64,000 nucleotides of DNA from Bacteroides cutis (GCF_900241005.1 NZ_OEST01000001.1:372001-436000), one strand, 5' to 3'; counted from the first letter of the stretch, positions 16,536-26,766 are shown. Notes: generated by a model not told the origin, from the sequence alone. A program made the numbers and translations.

Positions 16536-19175
16536 TCAATCATTGATTCCCATTCCAAATTGCGTTTGCTGTTTTTCCACCTCTTTTACTTTCAGTCGGT
16601 TTAGTTCTTTCCGCAAACGTGCATTTTCCTTTTCCAATTCATTGAGGGATATATTCTGTATTATTGACTGTTTCCGCTCACCTGTATCATCCATTTCATC
16701 CATATCATAAATCTGGCGCAAACCAGTCGGTACACTTTCAAATTTCAGTACTCCCTCCAGCGGACGTACTTGTCCGGGTACCTCCAATGCTGCTGTAACC
16801 CTAATCTTTCCTGCACAGCCGGTTGATTGTATCAAAACCGGAGCAGACCCCCATACCACCGGCATTGGATTCACACCAACTACCGCATCGCCCACCAAAC
16901 GACCTTCACCTTCCACTGTAAAACGGATAATGGAATTGTTCAGACGTTTCACGGTACCACGTTTATCCACTACCTCAGCTATTATAGTTACCACATCCGA
17001 ACCATCGGCTTTCAACCCCATTCCTTCATCATCAATGCGTAGTCTAATATGATCGGCTTGTCCCGAAGGATACCGCTTGTGAGTCGTCACAACCTTACCG
17101 TTCATCAATCCTTCAGCCAACAGATAAGCTTCATTTTGTTTTCCTGCACGTGCTTTAGCTTTCCATTCCATAAAACGGAAAACATCAGTAAACCGAATGA
17201 TCGGTGAAGGCATTCCTTCATGCTTCAAATCTTTCTTGTAAGTGTAACGCTGACCATCCTTAAAAACCGTCAAACGTACTTCTTCACAATTGGAATAAAC
17301 CGTGATGTCCTTTGGTGAAAAAGGTGTCAGCTCATGAGCGATATAGACCATCGGTCCGTTATCAGCCAACAAATCACTTCTTTCTGCTTCACGCTGTGAC
17401 ATAAACATGTAATAAGAAGTTTTGGGTTGGCGGAAAGCATCCATAATACCACCATAGAACGGATCGGCATGGTAGCCTCGCTGATGGTCGAACGAGTGCC
17501 AGAAACAGGCACCCACTATCTGGGATGGCTTCTGACAAATGGTTTCATAACACAAGCAAGGATAATCAGGATTAGCATAATGTTCCGCTTGCATCAGCAT
17601 CGGCACTTCTCCCCATCCACGTGCCACACGGCTATCGGAATTCTGGGCATTCCAGTCGTCAACATTGTCTCCCCATTCGCGTATGAAGTAGGTCTTGTCA
17701 CTACGAAGTTCGGACTCTATCGGACGCAACAGCAAATCATAATAATGATCACCGGCAGCTCCATGATCGCAAGCAGCTATGCTGTAAGGATACGGATACT
17801 CTTCTTCGCAAATCTCCAACGCACGTTTGGCAAACGTTTCCGGATAGTGCGTTTCATTTAGAATCGGTTCCCAAAAGAACAATGAAGCATGGTTACGGTG
17901 GATACGTATCATATTGCGTATGTCCGAATAGACACGCTCACCAAAGACCGGCTCATCACTCCAAAATTGCCATCCCGGTGTTTCGACCAAGGCAAACAAC
18001 CCCAATTCGTCGCAGGCATCCATGAAGGCAGGGTCTATCACATAGTGGGTACGGATAACCTTCATACCTGCATCGCGCAGTTTTTTGGCATCCCTCCATT
18101 GTAACGAGTTAGGGACTGCATTACCCAATACAGCAAAGTCCTGATGCCGGTTGGTTCCCATAATCTTTCCTTTATAAGGTTTTCCGTTCAACCACAATCC
18201 TTCCGTTTTCTTAAATTCAATGCTCCGTATGCCGATACGCTGCCTATACCCGTCCAAAATACGTCCCGAAGCGTTCTTGATACAAATATCCAAATGATAT
18301 AGATAAGGAGATTCCGGAGACCATAAAAAAGGCGAATCCACTGTCATAGCAGCCGTTACATACCTGGCCTTACCGTTCATAACCGTCAAATTCTTTTCAA
18401 CCTCTTTCACAACCTCTCCCTGAGGAGTCTTCAAAGAAAAACAGACGGCCATACGGCTGTTGTTTCCCGAAACATTACGGATATGGGCTTTCAAGTTTAC
18501 CGTTGCCCGCACATCAGATACCTTATCATATGAGACAAACAATCCTCCCGCCTCTTCTTTTTCATAATTGGCATTCGTTATGAAAATATTGTTATGAGCC
18601 ACCAGCCAACAATCCCTGTAAATACCTCCAAAATAAGTAAAATCCAGCAAGCTCTGCTCTTTTCCTACCGGATAAGTCGGATCATCGCTGTTGTCAGCCT
18701 TAACGGCTATCACATTGTCAACACCGAATTTCAACAAGTCACTTACCTCCAATATGACGGGCAGATAACCTCCATAATGTTTTTTCACGAGATTACCATT
18801 CACATATACTTCACTCTTGCCCATGATACCTTCAAAATGGACAAACATTTTCTTACCTTTCAGACTGTCGGCCGGAGTAAAATGCTTTCTGTACCATGCC
18901 ACTCCCTGATAATTGGCACCACCACTGGCTTCAACAGGCAAATATTCCAAACCATGGGGAATCGAAACTACTTCCCAATCTGTGTCATCATAATCCAACA
19001 CATAAGGCGCCCCATCTACATCCCCCTTCCAAAACCTCCACGCCTGATTCAAGGAATATACTTCACGCCCCATATTCGGCAATTCATAAAAACCAGCTGT
19101 CGAAAAACGAAAATCATCAGCATATCCGCATAAAACGATCAGCACACAGATAATTAATAAACCTATTTTCTTCAT
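16536..19175 (-). CDS. glycoside hydrolase family 2 (beta-galactosidase-like), exported
   Basis: 879 residues from ATG 19175, which starts a good signal peptide (MKKIGLLIICVLIVLCGYAD); ATG 19202 would add 9 residues. The order is jelly-roll sugar-binding domain, Ig-like domain, TIM barrel (IMGTNRHQDFAVLGNAVP onwards), then beta domains. Glu441 in PILNETHYP is the expected acid/base. Glu544 in CLCYETICQ is a plausible nucleophile. The last 35 residues are a strong coiled coil (LNELEKENARLRKELNRLK), odd for GH2. It is the last gene of the locus and would remove a beta-linked sugar from the oligosaccharides. The sugar is not fixed by sequence. Confidence 0.9.
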   Translation of the reverse strand: MKKIGLLIICVLIVLCGYADDFRFSTAGFYELPNMGREVYSLNQAWRFWKGDVDGAPYVLDYDDTDWEVVSIPHGLEYLPVEASGGANYQGVAWYRKHFTPADSLKGKKMFVHFEGIMGKSEVYVNGNLVKKHYGGYLPVILEVSDLLKFGVDNVIAVKADNSDDPTYPVGKEQSLLDFTYFGGIYRDCWLVAHNNIFITNANYEKEEAGGLFVSYDKVSDVRATVNLKAHIRNVSGNNSRMAVCFSLKTPQGEVVKEVEKNLTVMNGKARYVTAAMTVDSPFLWSPESPYLYHLDICIKNASGRILDGYRQRIGIRSIEFKKTEGLWLNGKPYKGKIMGTNRHQDFAVLGNAVPNSLQWRDAKKLRDAGMKVIRTHYVIDPAFMDACDELGLFALVETPGWQFWSDEPVFGERVYSDIRNMIRIHRNHASLFFWEPILNETHYPETFAKRALEICEEEYPYPYSIAACDHGAAGDHYYDLLLRPIESELRSDKTYFIREWGDNVDDWNAQNSDSRVARGWGEVPMLMQAEHYANPDYPCLCYETICQKPSQIVGACFWHSFDHQRGYHADPFYGGIMDAFRQPKTSYYMFMSQREAERSDLLADNGPMVYIAHELTPFSPKDITVYSNCEEVRLTVFKDGQRYTYKKDLKHEGMPSPIIRFTDVFRFMEWKAKARAGKQNEAYLLAEGLMNGKVVTTHKRYPSGQADHIRLRIDDEGMGLKADGSDVVTIIAEVVDKRGTVKRLNNSIIRFTVEGEGRLVGDAVVGVNPMPVVWGSAPVLIQSTGCAGKIRVTAALEVPGQVRPLEGVLKFESVPTGLRQIYDMDEMDDTGERKQSIIQNISLNELEKENARLRKELNRLKVKEVEKQQTQFGMGIND

Positions 19176-19214
19176 GACAAACTCCTTGCAAAAATTAAAC
19201 AATTTACTACCAAC

Positions 19215-20729
19215 TTAACGGATAGCGTCCAAACAGGCTTTCAACTCAGCAATCTTATCCGGATATTTCCCTGCTACATTGTTTTTCTCCCCTTTATCTT
19301 TTTTCAGGTTATACAGTTGTTCTACAGGAGCATTTCCCAACTCTGTATTTGTCAGTTTATTATAGGTACTCTTGTTATTGGAATAGATGTATTTCCATTT
19401 CCCGTTGGATACGGACAATGCCCCTGCATATTCTACCACATAATTACGGCCTTTCCGGTCTTTCCCACACCAGGCATCCAACTCTCCCTTACTGTCTTTC
19501 ATCTGTTCCTTCGTCAGGTCCATACCCAGGAATTCTGCCATGGTTCCCAGAAAATCAATCTGCGAAACCAACGCTTTAGAAGTCCCCTTCTTTATCCGAC
19601 TCGGACAATTGACAATGAAAGGTACGCGGGTACCAGCCTCAAAGTTACTGTATTTCCCACCTCTGAAGGGTCCCCAAGGACGATGATCACCCAACAACTC
19701 AACCGCTTGATCTTGATAACCATCATCCACCACAGGTCCATTGTCACTTGTTAGAATAATCAGAGTATTCTCACGTATCCCTAACCGCTCCAAGGTTTCT
19801 ATCACTTGGCCCACAGTCCAGTCAAACTCTACCAGTGCATCCCCGCGAGGTCCCATACCACTTTTATCCGCAAACCGGGGATGTGGAACACGAGGCACGT
19901 GAACGTCATTGGTGGCCAGATACAGGAAAAAAGGTTTATCCTTATGCTGTTCCATAAAAGTGATCCCATGTGCTACAATACTGTCATTAATGTCCTGATC
20001 CTTCCACAAAGCTTTCTTACCTCCTTTCATGTATCCGATGCGGGAAATGCCATTGACAATGGCTTGGTTGTGCCCATGATTAAGGCTGGGCTTCATCACC
20101 GTCAATAGTTCCGGATGGTCTTTCCCCAAAGGTTCACCGGGGAAAGGTTTCTTATAGCTCACATAAATAGGGTCATTGGGATCCAGACCAACGACATTGC
20201 CATTCTCCAACCACACACAGGGGACACGATCTCCTGTTGCGGCCATAATGTACGAATAATCAAAACCAATATCTTTCAGACCCGGTTCAATCAACTTGTT
20301 CCAATTCTGTTCGCCAATCTTGTCTCCTATTCCCAAATGCCATTTGCCTACTGCCGCCGTCGCATACCCCGCCTCTTTAAACAAATCGGCCACTGTATAC
20401 TGCTCCGGACGGATAATCATACCTGCATCACCGGGAGCTACACCGGTATCCGAACGTCTCCAAGCATAGTGCCCGGTCAGAAAAGAATAACGTGAAGGCG
20501 TACTGGTAGCAGCCACAGAATGTGCATCTGTAAACATTACACCTTCATCAGCCAACTTTTCCACATTAGGTGTGTGGATGGTCTTCTCACCATAACAACT
20601 CAAGTCACCATAACCGATATCATCGGCCATGATTACCACTACATTCGGTTTCTCTGCCTGTTGAGCAGAAGCAAGGAATGGTCCAAACATACAAGCCATT
20701 CCGGATAATGAAATATTCCTATAGTTCAT
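19215..20729 (-). CDS. S1-family sulfatase, Ser-type, exported
   Basis: 504 residues. The N-terminal signal (SLSGMACMFGPFLASAQ) is followed by the metal site MADDIGYGD (Asp36, Asp37). The active-site motif is Ser76-Thr-Pro-Ser-Arg80, so Ser, not Cys, is converted to formylglycine; that requires the anaerobic radical-SAM maturase (not in this window). WHLGIGD and NDVHVPRVPHPRF carry further active-site residues. It hydrolyses sulfate esters on the locus substrate. It lies 39 nt upstream of GH2 in the same direction and is separated from GH88 by a transposase remnant. Confidence 0.93.
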   Translation of the reverse strand: MNYRNISLSGMACMFGPFLASAQQAEKPNVVVIMADDIGYGDLSCYGEKTIHTPNVEKLADEGVMFTDAHSVAATSTPSRYSFLTGHYAWRRSDTGVAPGDAGMIIRPEQYTVADLFKEAGYATAAVGKWHLGIGDKIGEQNWNKLIEPGLKDIGFDYSYIMAATGDRVPCVWLENGNVVGLDPNDPIYVSYKKPFPGEPLGKDHPELLTVMKPSLNHGHNQAIVNGISRIGYMKGGKKALWKDQDINDSIVAHGITFMEQHKDKPFFLYLATNDVHVPRVPHPRFADKSGMGPRGDALVEFDWTVGQVIETLERLGIRENTLIILTSDNGPVVDDGYQDQAVELLGDHRPWGPFRGGKYSNFEAGTRVPFIVNCPSRIKKGTSKALVSQIDFLGTMAEFLGMDLTKEQMKDSKGELDAWCGKDRKGRNYVVEYAGALSVSNGKWKYIYSNNKSTYNKLTNTELGNAPVEQLYNLKKDKGEKNNVAGKYPDKIAELKACLDAIR

Positions 20730-20856
20730 GATATCAAATAATATTAAAAAGGTTAGATACTGTTTTGATTTAATTTAAAAGTCTATCAGTTGGCAGTCTC
20801 CTATCAATTTCTTATCTTCAAATATAACGACCAAATCATATTTAAAAAGTAATAAA

Positions 20857-21092
20857 ATGGGATATCGTACTGACCTAACTGATAAACAGTGGCAAGTTAT
20901 AGAAAATCATTTAGAGACCGTAAACGAAAACATTCTCTTTTTAATGGTATTTTCTATTTGGTAAAAACCGGCTGTCAATGGTACATGCTTTCTTGTGACT
21001 TCGTTCCTTGGAATACAGTCTACTATTATTATCGTAAATGGAAAAATAATGATTCCATAGAGGAAGTGCATGAAAAACATGAAACCAAAGGA
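20857..21092 (+). pseudogene. IS5-type transposase remnant, frameshifted and truncated
   Basis: ATG 20857 starts MGYRTDLTDKQWQVIENH, the typical N-terminus of IS5-group (DUF4096) transposases. The frame then ends at TAG-type noise, but another frame continues the homology as DRKRKHSLFNGIFYLVKTG and CQWYMLSCDFVPWNTVYYYY, RKWKNNDSIEEVHE. So there is a frameshift near 20905, and everything after about 75 residues, including the catalytic DDE core, is missing. Homology stops at about 21092, four bases from the GH88 stop codon. It is on the opposite strand to the locus. The region 20730-20856 is A/T-rich and may hold the left end of the element. Confidence 0.8.
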
Positions 21093-21095
21093 ATC

Positions 21096-22322
21096 CTATT
21101 TATTCATATACCGCAACAAAGCCTCCAGATAATAATAATCGGCATATACCAACGGTACATCTATTTCATTTCCATGAGGTATGCTTCCCACACAATGCTT
21201 CAAGATGAAATTACAGTTTGTCCCCGTTTCTGCCAGATATTCTGGAGAAGACAACGATTTCAAGATATGTTCTGCCGCCTTGGCATATTTTTCTCCATCG
21301 GGGATATAATCTGCCAATTCCAAAAAAGCCGAGGCTGCAATCGCCCCAGCCGAAGCGTCACGGGGAACCACCTTGAATTGTTCGGGACAATAATCCCAGT
21401 CTGGTACATACCCTTCCTGCCCGGCATTAAAATCCCAATAAGGTACACCGTCTTCCGGCAAATTGGGATGGTTCAACCAGAAGTCAGCCGTGCGAACTGC
21501 CATATCCAAAAAATCCTTTCGCTTTGTTTCACGGTATGCCATCGTATATCCATAAATAGCCCATGCCTGGCCGCGTGCCCAAGTTGAATTGTCAGAGAAC
21601 CCTTGGCAAGTAGCCCGATGAAGTACCCGCCCTGTTTCTTCGTCATAATTCACCACATGATAATTACTGTAATCTTCCCTGAACTGATTACGGGCTGTCG
21701 TCTCTGCATGCGTGTTGGCCACGTGTGCAAAAATGGTATCACCAGTCACTTTAGAAGCGAAATACAAAAGTTCTAAGTTCATCATATTATCAATAATCAC
21801 AGGATAAAACCACTCATCCTTACCATTCCAGGCTTTTCTGTAGTTCCAGGACTCAATACATCCGATCTTTTCATTGAAACGTGTACACAATGAACGAGCT
21901 GACTCCACCAAAATATCCTTGTAGATCTCATTACCCGTTAACCGATAAGCATTGCCGAAACTACAATACATCAAGAAACCGATATCATGATGATTAGTCA
22001 GCTTCTTTAACGGTTCCAAAGGTTCGGTCCATTTGACAGCAACATCCTTCCATTCCTGCTTCTGTGTATATTCATACATATACCAAAGACATCCGGGATA
22101 GAATCCTTCAGTCCAATCATTTATAGGAGTCGCCCTCAGTTTTCCATCTTTCCGTATTGTTCGGGGATATACGATTGGTTCTGATACAGCTTTCAGTTGA
22201 GCGGAAAGTTGTTGTTCGGCACGATCAAATCCACTACTAACCCATTGTTGACTTTCGTTTTTATCGCTACATGAAAAAAGTGTACAAGCCAAACATGTTA
22301 AAACAATTAAACCCAATTTCAT
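21096..22322 (-). CDS. GH88 unsaturated glucuronyl hydrolase, lipoprotein
   Basis: 408 residues with a lipoprotein signal ending TLFSC. The (alpha/alpha)6 barrel shows FYPGCLWYMYEYT, HHDIGFLMYCSFGNAYR with the Asp of the HDIGF catalytic motif, WNYRKAWNGKDEWFYPVIIDNMMNLELL with the second Asp, and STWARGQAWAIYGY. GH88 enzymes hydrate the 4,5-unsaturated uronate left at the non-reducing end by polysaccharide lyases and so release it. The 3' end is almost touched by the transposase remnant but seems intact, ending ...YYYLEALLRYMNK. Confidence 0.92.
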   Translation of the reverse strand: MKLGLIVLTCLACTLFSCSDKNESQQWVSSGFDRAEQQLSAQLKAVSEPIVYPRTIRKDGKLRATPINDWTEGFYPGCLWYMYEYTQKQEWKDVAVKWTEPLEPLKKLTNHHDIGFLMYCSFGNAYRLTGNEIYKDILVESARSLCTRFNEKIGCIESWNYRKAWNGKDEWFYPVIIDNMMNLELLYFASKVTGDTIFAHVANTHAETTARNQFREDYSNYHVVNYDEETGRVLHRATCQGFSDNSTWARGQAWAIYGYTMAYRETKRKDFLDMAVRTADFWLNHPNLPEDGVPYWDFNAGQEGYVPDWDYCPEQFKVVPRDASAGAIAASAFLELADYIPDGEKYAKAAEHILKSLSSPEYLAETGTNCNFILKHCVGSIPHGNEIDVPLVYADYYYLEALLRYMNK

Positions 22323-22348
22323 TTTCTTCTCTTTTTAACCTTTTCTTT

Positions 22349-24751
22349 CTATTTATTTTTCTCTAAATATCGATCTATTTCCGAAGCAATCATTAAAATC
22401 TCCCCTACAGAATATTCACGATTATCTTTTTTTTCTACAGATCCCGGTTTAGAAGCAACCAATTGTGTCCACCCCACTTTACCTCCTGTATCTATTGCTT
22501 TTACCATAGCTTCCCAACCTTTCTTCACAATAGGAAGATACACATCAACATTTAAAATACCTGCATTGATACCATACAACATAGCGTATGTAAATAGCCC
22601 TGTACCACTTGTCTCCGGCATCGGATAAATAGATGGACTTAATAAATCACTACGCCAATAGCCGTCATCACCTTGTAAAGAGGCGACTCTTTCACTCATT
22701 TCACGGAATAACTGCTCATAAAACGGACGGAACTTGTTATCATTCAAAGGTAATGTTTTTAAGATTTCCACCAATCCGCCTAATACCCATCCATTACCTC
22801 GGCTCCAGAACATCTTCTTTCCTTCTGCATTTCTTTTGTCAAAATAACCAGCATCACGGAAAAATAGACGTTCATCCTTATCATACAAATGTTCATAACA
22901 AGCCAAAAACTCCTTATGGACAAATTTCAGGTATTTTTTCTCACCAGTTAAAGTATACAAACGAGTATATACAGAAGGAGCCATGTACAAGGCATCGCAC
23001 CACCACCAGCGATCACTCGGTCCCTTAGTTATGTCAATATTCTCCAACGGTGGATTGGTTATAATCCAGTCGATACGAGCCTTGGTAGGTATCAGCATTT
23101 CTTTCTTTTTGTATTTCGTATACATATCTAAATAAACCTGTCCTACACAATAGTCATCCGCATTATACATTCTATTACCTAATTGCCAAGAAAACCTGGA
23201 ACATATTTTATGAAGAAAATCCATATAAACATTAGAACCACTCGTATCTGCCCAATCGTATAATCCGCTATAAAGGACTCCACATCTCCATCCTTGGTTA
23301 AAGTTTTCCCGACCATGTTGGGAAGCCTTCATCACCCAACGATAAACAGTATCGGCCACCACAGAGACATCTTTCTTATTCCATTCTGCACTGAACCCTT
23401 TAGCTTTCTGATTTATACGGATAGCACAGTTATATCTTTTAAAATGTGGATAGTTATAGTTATACATCCACAGAACGGAAGGTTGCCCGACCTTATAATT
23501 CCGTACTACATAAGGACGTACATTATCAAGTTCGGATTGTGCCGTAACAGCTTCAGTACGCCATTTTTTATCACCACCAACAAATGTCCATTTCTCTATC
23601 TCGAATACATTATTGATAGGACGGGAAGTATAAACAACAGACGGATTTTCATGATCCAAATAAACGCCACCCGAATAATTTTCTTCTGTTTCAAGATAAT
23701 TCTTATTATTATAATCATTACGCATAAAGCACTGGGCAGCATCCGTTATCTTGTGATTTTCCCACATCTTCCCATTCCATCGGGCATACCAATAGGAATG
23801 AATACTATTACCATGTGAAAAACGAGCATAAACCAGTACAGGATTTTCCTCCCGATCAAAAGCAATATCCCAAATCCAAGCCTTATCAAATGTCTTGGTC
23901 GCATCATACACTTTATCGGCCAGGGAAGGCATAATACTACCCAATGTATCAGACACCACCGTTCCGTCTGCCTTACATAATTTGCCGTCTTTGTACATCA
24001 TAAAATAAATGGAGTTGGTAGCACGGTCACGGGGATGGGCATCGGTAAACGCAAAAAATATTTTATTCCTATGATTTGTTGTGATTTTAGTATAGGGACG
24101 TCCCGCATTTCCGAATCCCGAGTCATTGCATACAATATTAATGGGATCACTCCATGCCTTCAAATCATCCGTATAGACACAGGTCGGTTTGAAATCACGA
24201 CCTCTAAAGAACAGATAGACCCGGTTGTTTTCGCTCGACAGCTGAACCGGATTGCTGTAACAGATACCCAAGTTTCCTTTCATTTTCAGATTTATAGATT
24301 GCACTTCCTCCCAAGCCGATATATCAGCCGGCCGTTTACTCACTCGATAGTACATCGGTGAGTTCTTTGTTCCACCATGTGCCGAGAAAAAAAGTACCAA
24401 ACGATTGTCAGAAAGAACCATGATGGAAGGGTTGGCATGGTCATCATAATCTAATCTCTCATACAGTTTATACTGCTGTCTCTCTTGTGTGGATGGGGCA
24501 TAACTGAAAGCCCAAATACTCCCCTGTTTGTCCACAAAACCTCCGAATATATTGTCGCCTACATAAATGGCACGGGGATCGGAAAACCAGCACCAAGCAC
24601 CGTCGTTGGTTACTATTTGGTAATCTTCCGAATAGGGAGGAACTATCGTTTCTTGGGCCGCCATCGATTGGGATAATCCGAGTATTGTCAAATAGAACAA
24701 TACTGCCAAAGCTATTTGATATTGTTTCTTGTAAAGAAAATATTGTACCAT
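22349..24751 (-). CDS. BNR_4 propeller + GH105 fusion protein (putative lyase / unsaturated uronyl hydrolase)
   Basis: 800 residues with a signal-like N-terminus. Residues about 35-440 are a seven-bladed BNR_4-type propeller: DGAWCWFSDPRAIYVGD, DDHANPSIMVL, SAHGGTKNSPMYYRVS. BNR_4 folds occur in ulvan lyases (PL24/PL25) and related proteins. Residues about 470-800 are a GH105-type (alpha/alpha)6 domain: DRWWWCDALYMAPSVY with the catalytic Asp, and MFWSRGNGWVLGGLVEIL. The two halves would cut a uronate polymer by elimination and then remove the unsaturated end. That the propeller is catalytic and not only binding is inference. Confidence 0.82.
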   Translation of the reverse strand: MVQYFLYKKQYQIALAVLFYLTILGLSQSMAAQETIVPPYSEDYQIVTNDGAWCWFSDPRAIYVGDNIFGGFVDKQGSIWAFSYAPSTQERQQYKLYERLDYDDHANPSIMVLSDNRLVLFFSAHGGTKNSPMYYRVSKRPADISAWEEVQSINLKMKGNLGICYSNPVQLSSENNRVYLFFRGRDFKPTCVYTDDLKAWSDPINIVCNDSGFGNAGRPYTKITTNHRNKIFFAFTDAHPRDRATNSIYFMMYKDGKLCKADGTVVSDTLGSIMPSLADKVYDATKTFDKAWIWDIAFDREENPVLVYARFSHGNSIHSYWYARWNGKMWENHKITDAAQCFMRNDYNNKNYLETEENYSGGVYLDHENPSVVYTSRPINNVFEIEKWTFVGGDKKWRTEAVTAQSELDNVRPYVVRNYKVGQPSVLWMYNYNYPHFKRYNCAIRINQKAKGFSAEWNKKDVSVVADTVYRWVMKASQHGRENFNQGWRCGVLYSGLYDWADTSGSNVYMDFLHKICSRFSWQLGNRMYNADDYCVGQVYLDMYTKYKKKEMLIPTKARIDWIITNPPLENIDITKGPSDRWWWCDALYMAPSVYTRLYTLTGEKKYLKFVHKEFLACYEHLYDKDERLFFRDAGYFDKRNAEGKKMFWSRGNGWVLGGLVEILKTLPLNDNKFRPFYEQLFREMSERVASLQGDDGYWRSDLLSPSIYPMPETSGTGLFTYAMLYGINAGILNVDVYLPIVKKGWEAMVKAIDTGGKVGWTQLVASKPGSVEKKDNREYSVGEILMIASEIDRYLEKNK

Positions 24752-24849
24752 GAATTTATTACGTAATTAATATAATTCTAATTTGTGATTACGAATGCCT
24801 GAAAATATTCGTTCAAAAGCGGACAATGTCTAAAGTGTTTTTCTATTTT

Positions 24850-24912
24850 AAAATGGCATGTAATCGCTATTCTTACACATAACTTTGCATAATAGCCACC
24901 ACATGCCATTTT
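24850..24912 (-). promoter_or_regulatory. long hairpin between susD and the BNR_4/GH105 gene
   Basis: AAAATGGCATGT (24850-24861) and ACATGCCATTTT (24901-24912) are perfectly complementary, and GCTATT/AATAGC pair further in. On the transcript it lies 12 nt after the susD stop. It could protect or terminate the susCD part of the mRNA and so set lower expression of the enzymes. Confidence 0.6.
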
Positions 24913-24924
24913 TCCTGAAAACAA

Positions 24925-26754
24925 TTACCACAATGGGTTTTGTACCATTTGATTACTAATTTGCACTTGGCTTAAAGGTATGGGATACAAATAGTTCTTC
25001 TTCTCAAATATGCGATTCTCAATCAATACTTTCTTATAAAAAGCATTTCGGTCACCATTGGGACCAAACATATTCATACCGTAAAAATCGCCACCTTGCT
25101 TATAACCATCTTTTTCAGCAACCATCCAACGACGTACATCGAAAAAACGTTGTCCTTCCGTACACAGTTCTACCCGTCGCTCACGACGAACCGCTTCGCG
25201 TAATGCTTCCTGATTACCTAAAATTTCAGGACGAATGTCTTGTAGTAGAGGTATACCGGCACGTTTACGTACTTTATCAATGTATTCTAGAATCTTAGGA
25301 TTAGCGGGGTCGGTTTCTGTCAATACCTCTGCATAAAGCAAATAAAAATCGGCTAAGCGGAAGATGATTGATGGACGATATTGTACTTTAGGACTAGAAC
25401 CTTGATTGTACAATTTACGACAAGTACGTTTGAATAGTAAATATCCGGTCGCAGGAAAATTCGACGTTTTATCCGCACCGTTTTTAGAACCGTAGTAGAA
25501 TTCGATGACATTGTTTTTCACCTGCCACTTTTTGCCTTGATAGAATACACTTTGGTAAAAACGTGGTTCCCTATTTATCCATTCATTATAAATGTCTTGT
25601 CCACCAACTTTGGTAAATCCAGGTTCCTCCGGATATAAAGGAGATTCTTCAATGCTAAGTCCGTCTTTCATAAAGAAATCATCCACTAATTCCTGCATCA
25701 CAGCAGCAGTTTGATGTCCTTTTTGCTCGGAGAATGGAGTACATACCCAATCATATCCCCAATCAGGTAATTTGTTGAAAAATGTCTTGGATGAAGCCCA
25801 AACAATCTCTTTATTATATTTCATAAATAGATTGTAAAGTGATTGATTCGGATCTTGTTCTTGATAAAGCTCATATTTACCATTGGCAAAATTCAGAAAA
25901 TTCTCTATGGCAGTTTGAGCTAAATCCCATTTCTTGGGGTCTTTGTCAGGAAACAATCTTTTTCCATCGTGGTTGGTTATCAACAATGCTTCCGCATACT
26001 CACCATTGAACAATGGACTGGCAGCTAAAATACGGATTTTGGCAATGATAGCTAAAGCTACTCCCTTGGTAGGTAAAGCAAGACGGTTTTCATCTGTCTC
26101 TATTTCCTTGAGCCCACCTTCTTCATTTATCAGTTTCTGCATTTCGTCGCACACATAGTTCACTACTTCGTCTACACTATTTCGAGGAAGATCCAATTCA
26201 TCCTTATATGGATCTAATACATTGTCATACAATAAAGGTACGGGGCCATATAATTCAAAAAGCAGGTAATAATAGTATGCCCGGAGGAAACGTGCTTGTG
26301 CCCTTAACTCCTGCAATTCTTCATCACCTAAAAAGTCAAGCTGATCACCAGCCTGTGGAATAGTATGGCTACATGCTAAAAAAATATTAGCTTGTCTAAT
26401 CAGTCTATATAAAGTAACCCAACGATGAAATCTTCCGTTACCAGAGTGAAATCCTCCTTGAACCTCATAACCGGCTTCTGTCATATCACCGAAATTCAAT
26501 TCATCGGACAAGGAAGCCCAAGGATTGCCCAAACCTAATTCTCCACTGACATCTTTTACCCGAATATTTGAATAGTCCGGTATACCTGTAAAAATATTGC
26601 GGTGCCAACGACGGGTATATACCGGATCATTGAAAACCTCTTCTTTATTTAAATTACCTGCCAACTCATCAGACACATCAAGAAAACTACATCCTGTGAA
26701 TAAAAAGAGTATGCTGATGATATAGATATTTTTTATTAAACTCAATGCTTTCAT
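24925..26754 (-). CDS. SusD-like outer-membrane glycan-binding lipoprotein
   Basis: 609 residues. The lipoprotein signal ends LFTGC (Cys22), followed by SFLDVSDE, as in SusD proteins. The RagB/SusD helical (TPR-like) fold shows in RAQARFLRAYYYYLLFELYGPVPL near 160 and the C-terminal EAVRRERRVELCTEGQRFFDVRRW. It caps the SusC barrel and captures glycan outside the cell. It lies 12 nt after susC. Confidence 0.95.
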   Translation of the reverse strand: MKALSLIKNIYIISILFLFTGCSFLDVSDELAGNLNKEEVFNDPVYTRRWHRNIFTGIPDYSNIRVKDVSGELGLGNPWASLSDELNFGDMTEAGYEVQGGFHSGNGRFHRWVTLYRLIRQANIFLACSHTIPQAGDQLDFLGDEELQELRAQARFLRAYYYYLLFELYGPVPLLYDNVLDPYKDELDLPRNSVDEVVNYVCDEMQKLINEEGGLKEIETDENRLALPTKGVALAIIAKIRILAASPLFNGEYAEALLITNHDGKRLFPDKDPKKWDLAQTAIENFLNFANGKYELYQEQDPNQSLYNLFMKYNKEIVWASSKTFFNKLPDWGYDWVCTPFSEQKGHQTAAVMQELVDDFFMKDGLSIEESPLYPEEPGFTKVGGQDIYNEWINREPRFYQSVFYQGKKWQVKNNVIEFYYGSKNGADKTSNFPATGYLLFKRTCRKLYNQGSSPKVQYRPSIIFRLADFYLLYAEVLTETDPANPKILEYIDKVRKRAGIPLLQDIRPEILGNQEALREAVRRERRVELCTEGQRFFDVRRWMVAEKDGYKQGGDFYGMNMFGPNGDRNAFYKKVLIENRIFEKKNYLYPIPLSQVQISNQMVQNPLW

Positions 26755-26766
26755 TTTTGTTATAGT

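Noticed and set aside
20889..21587. 232-codon plus-strand frame
   Set aside because: Only its first 68 codons are transposase; the rest is antisense to GH88.
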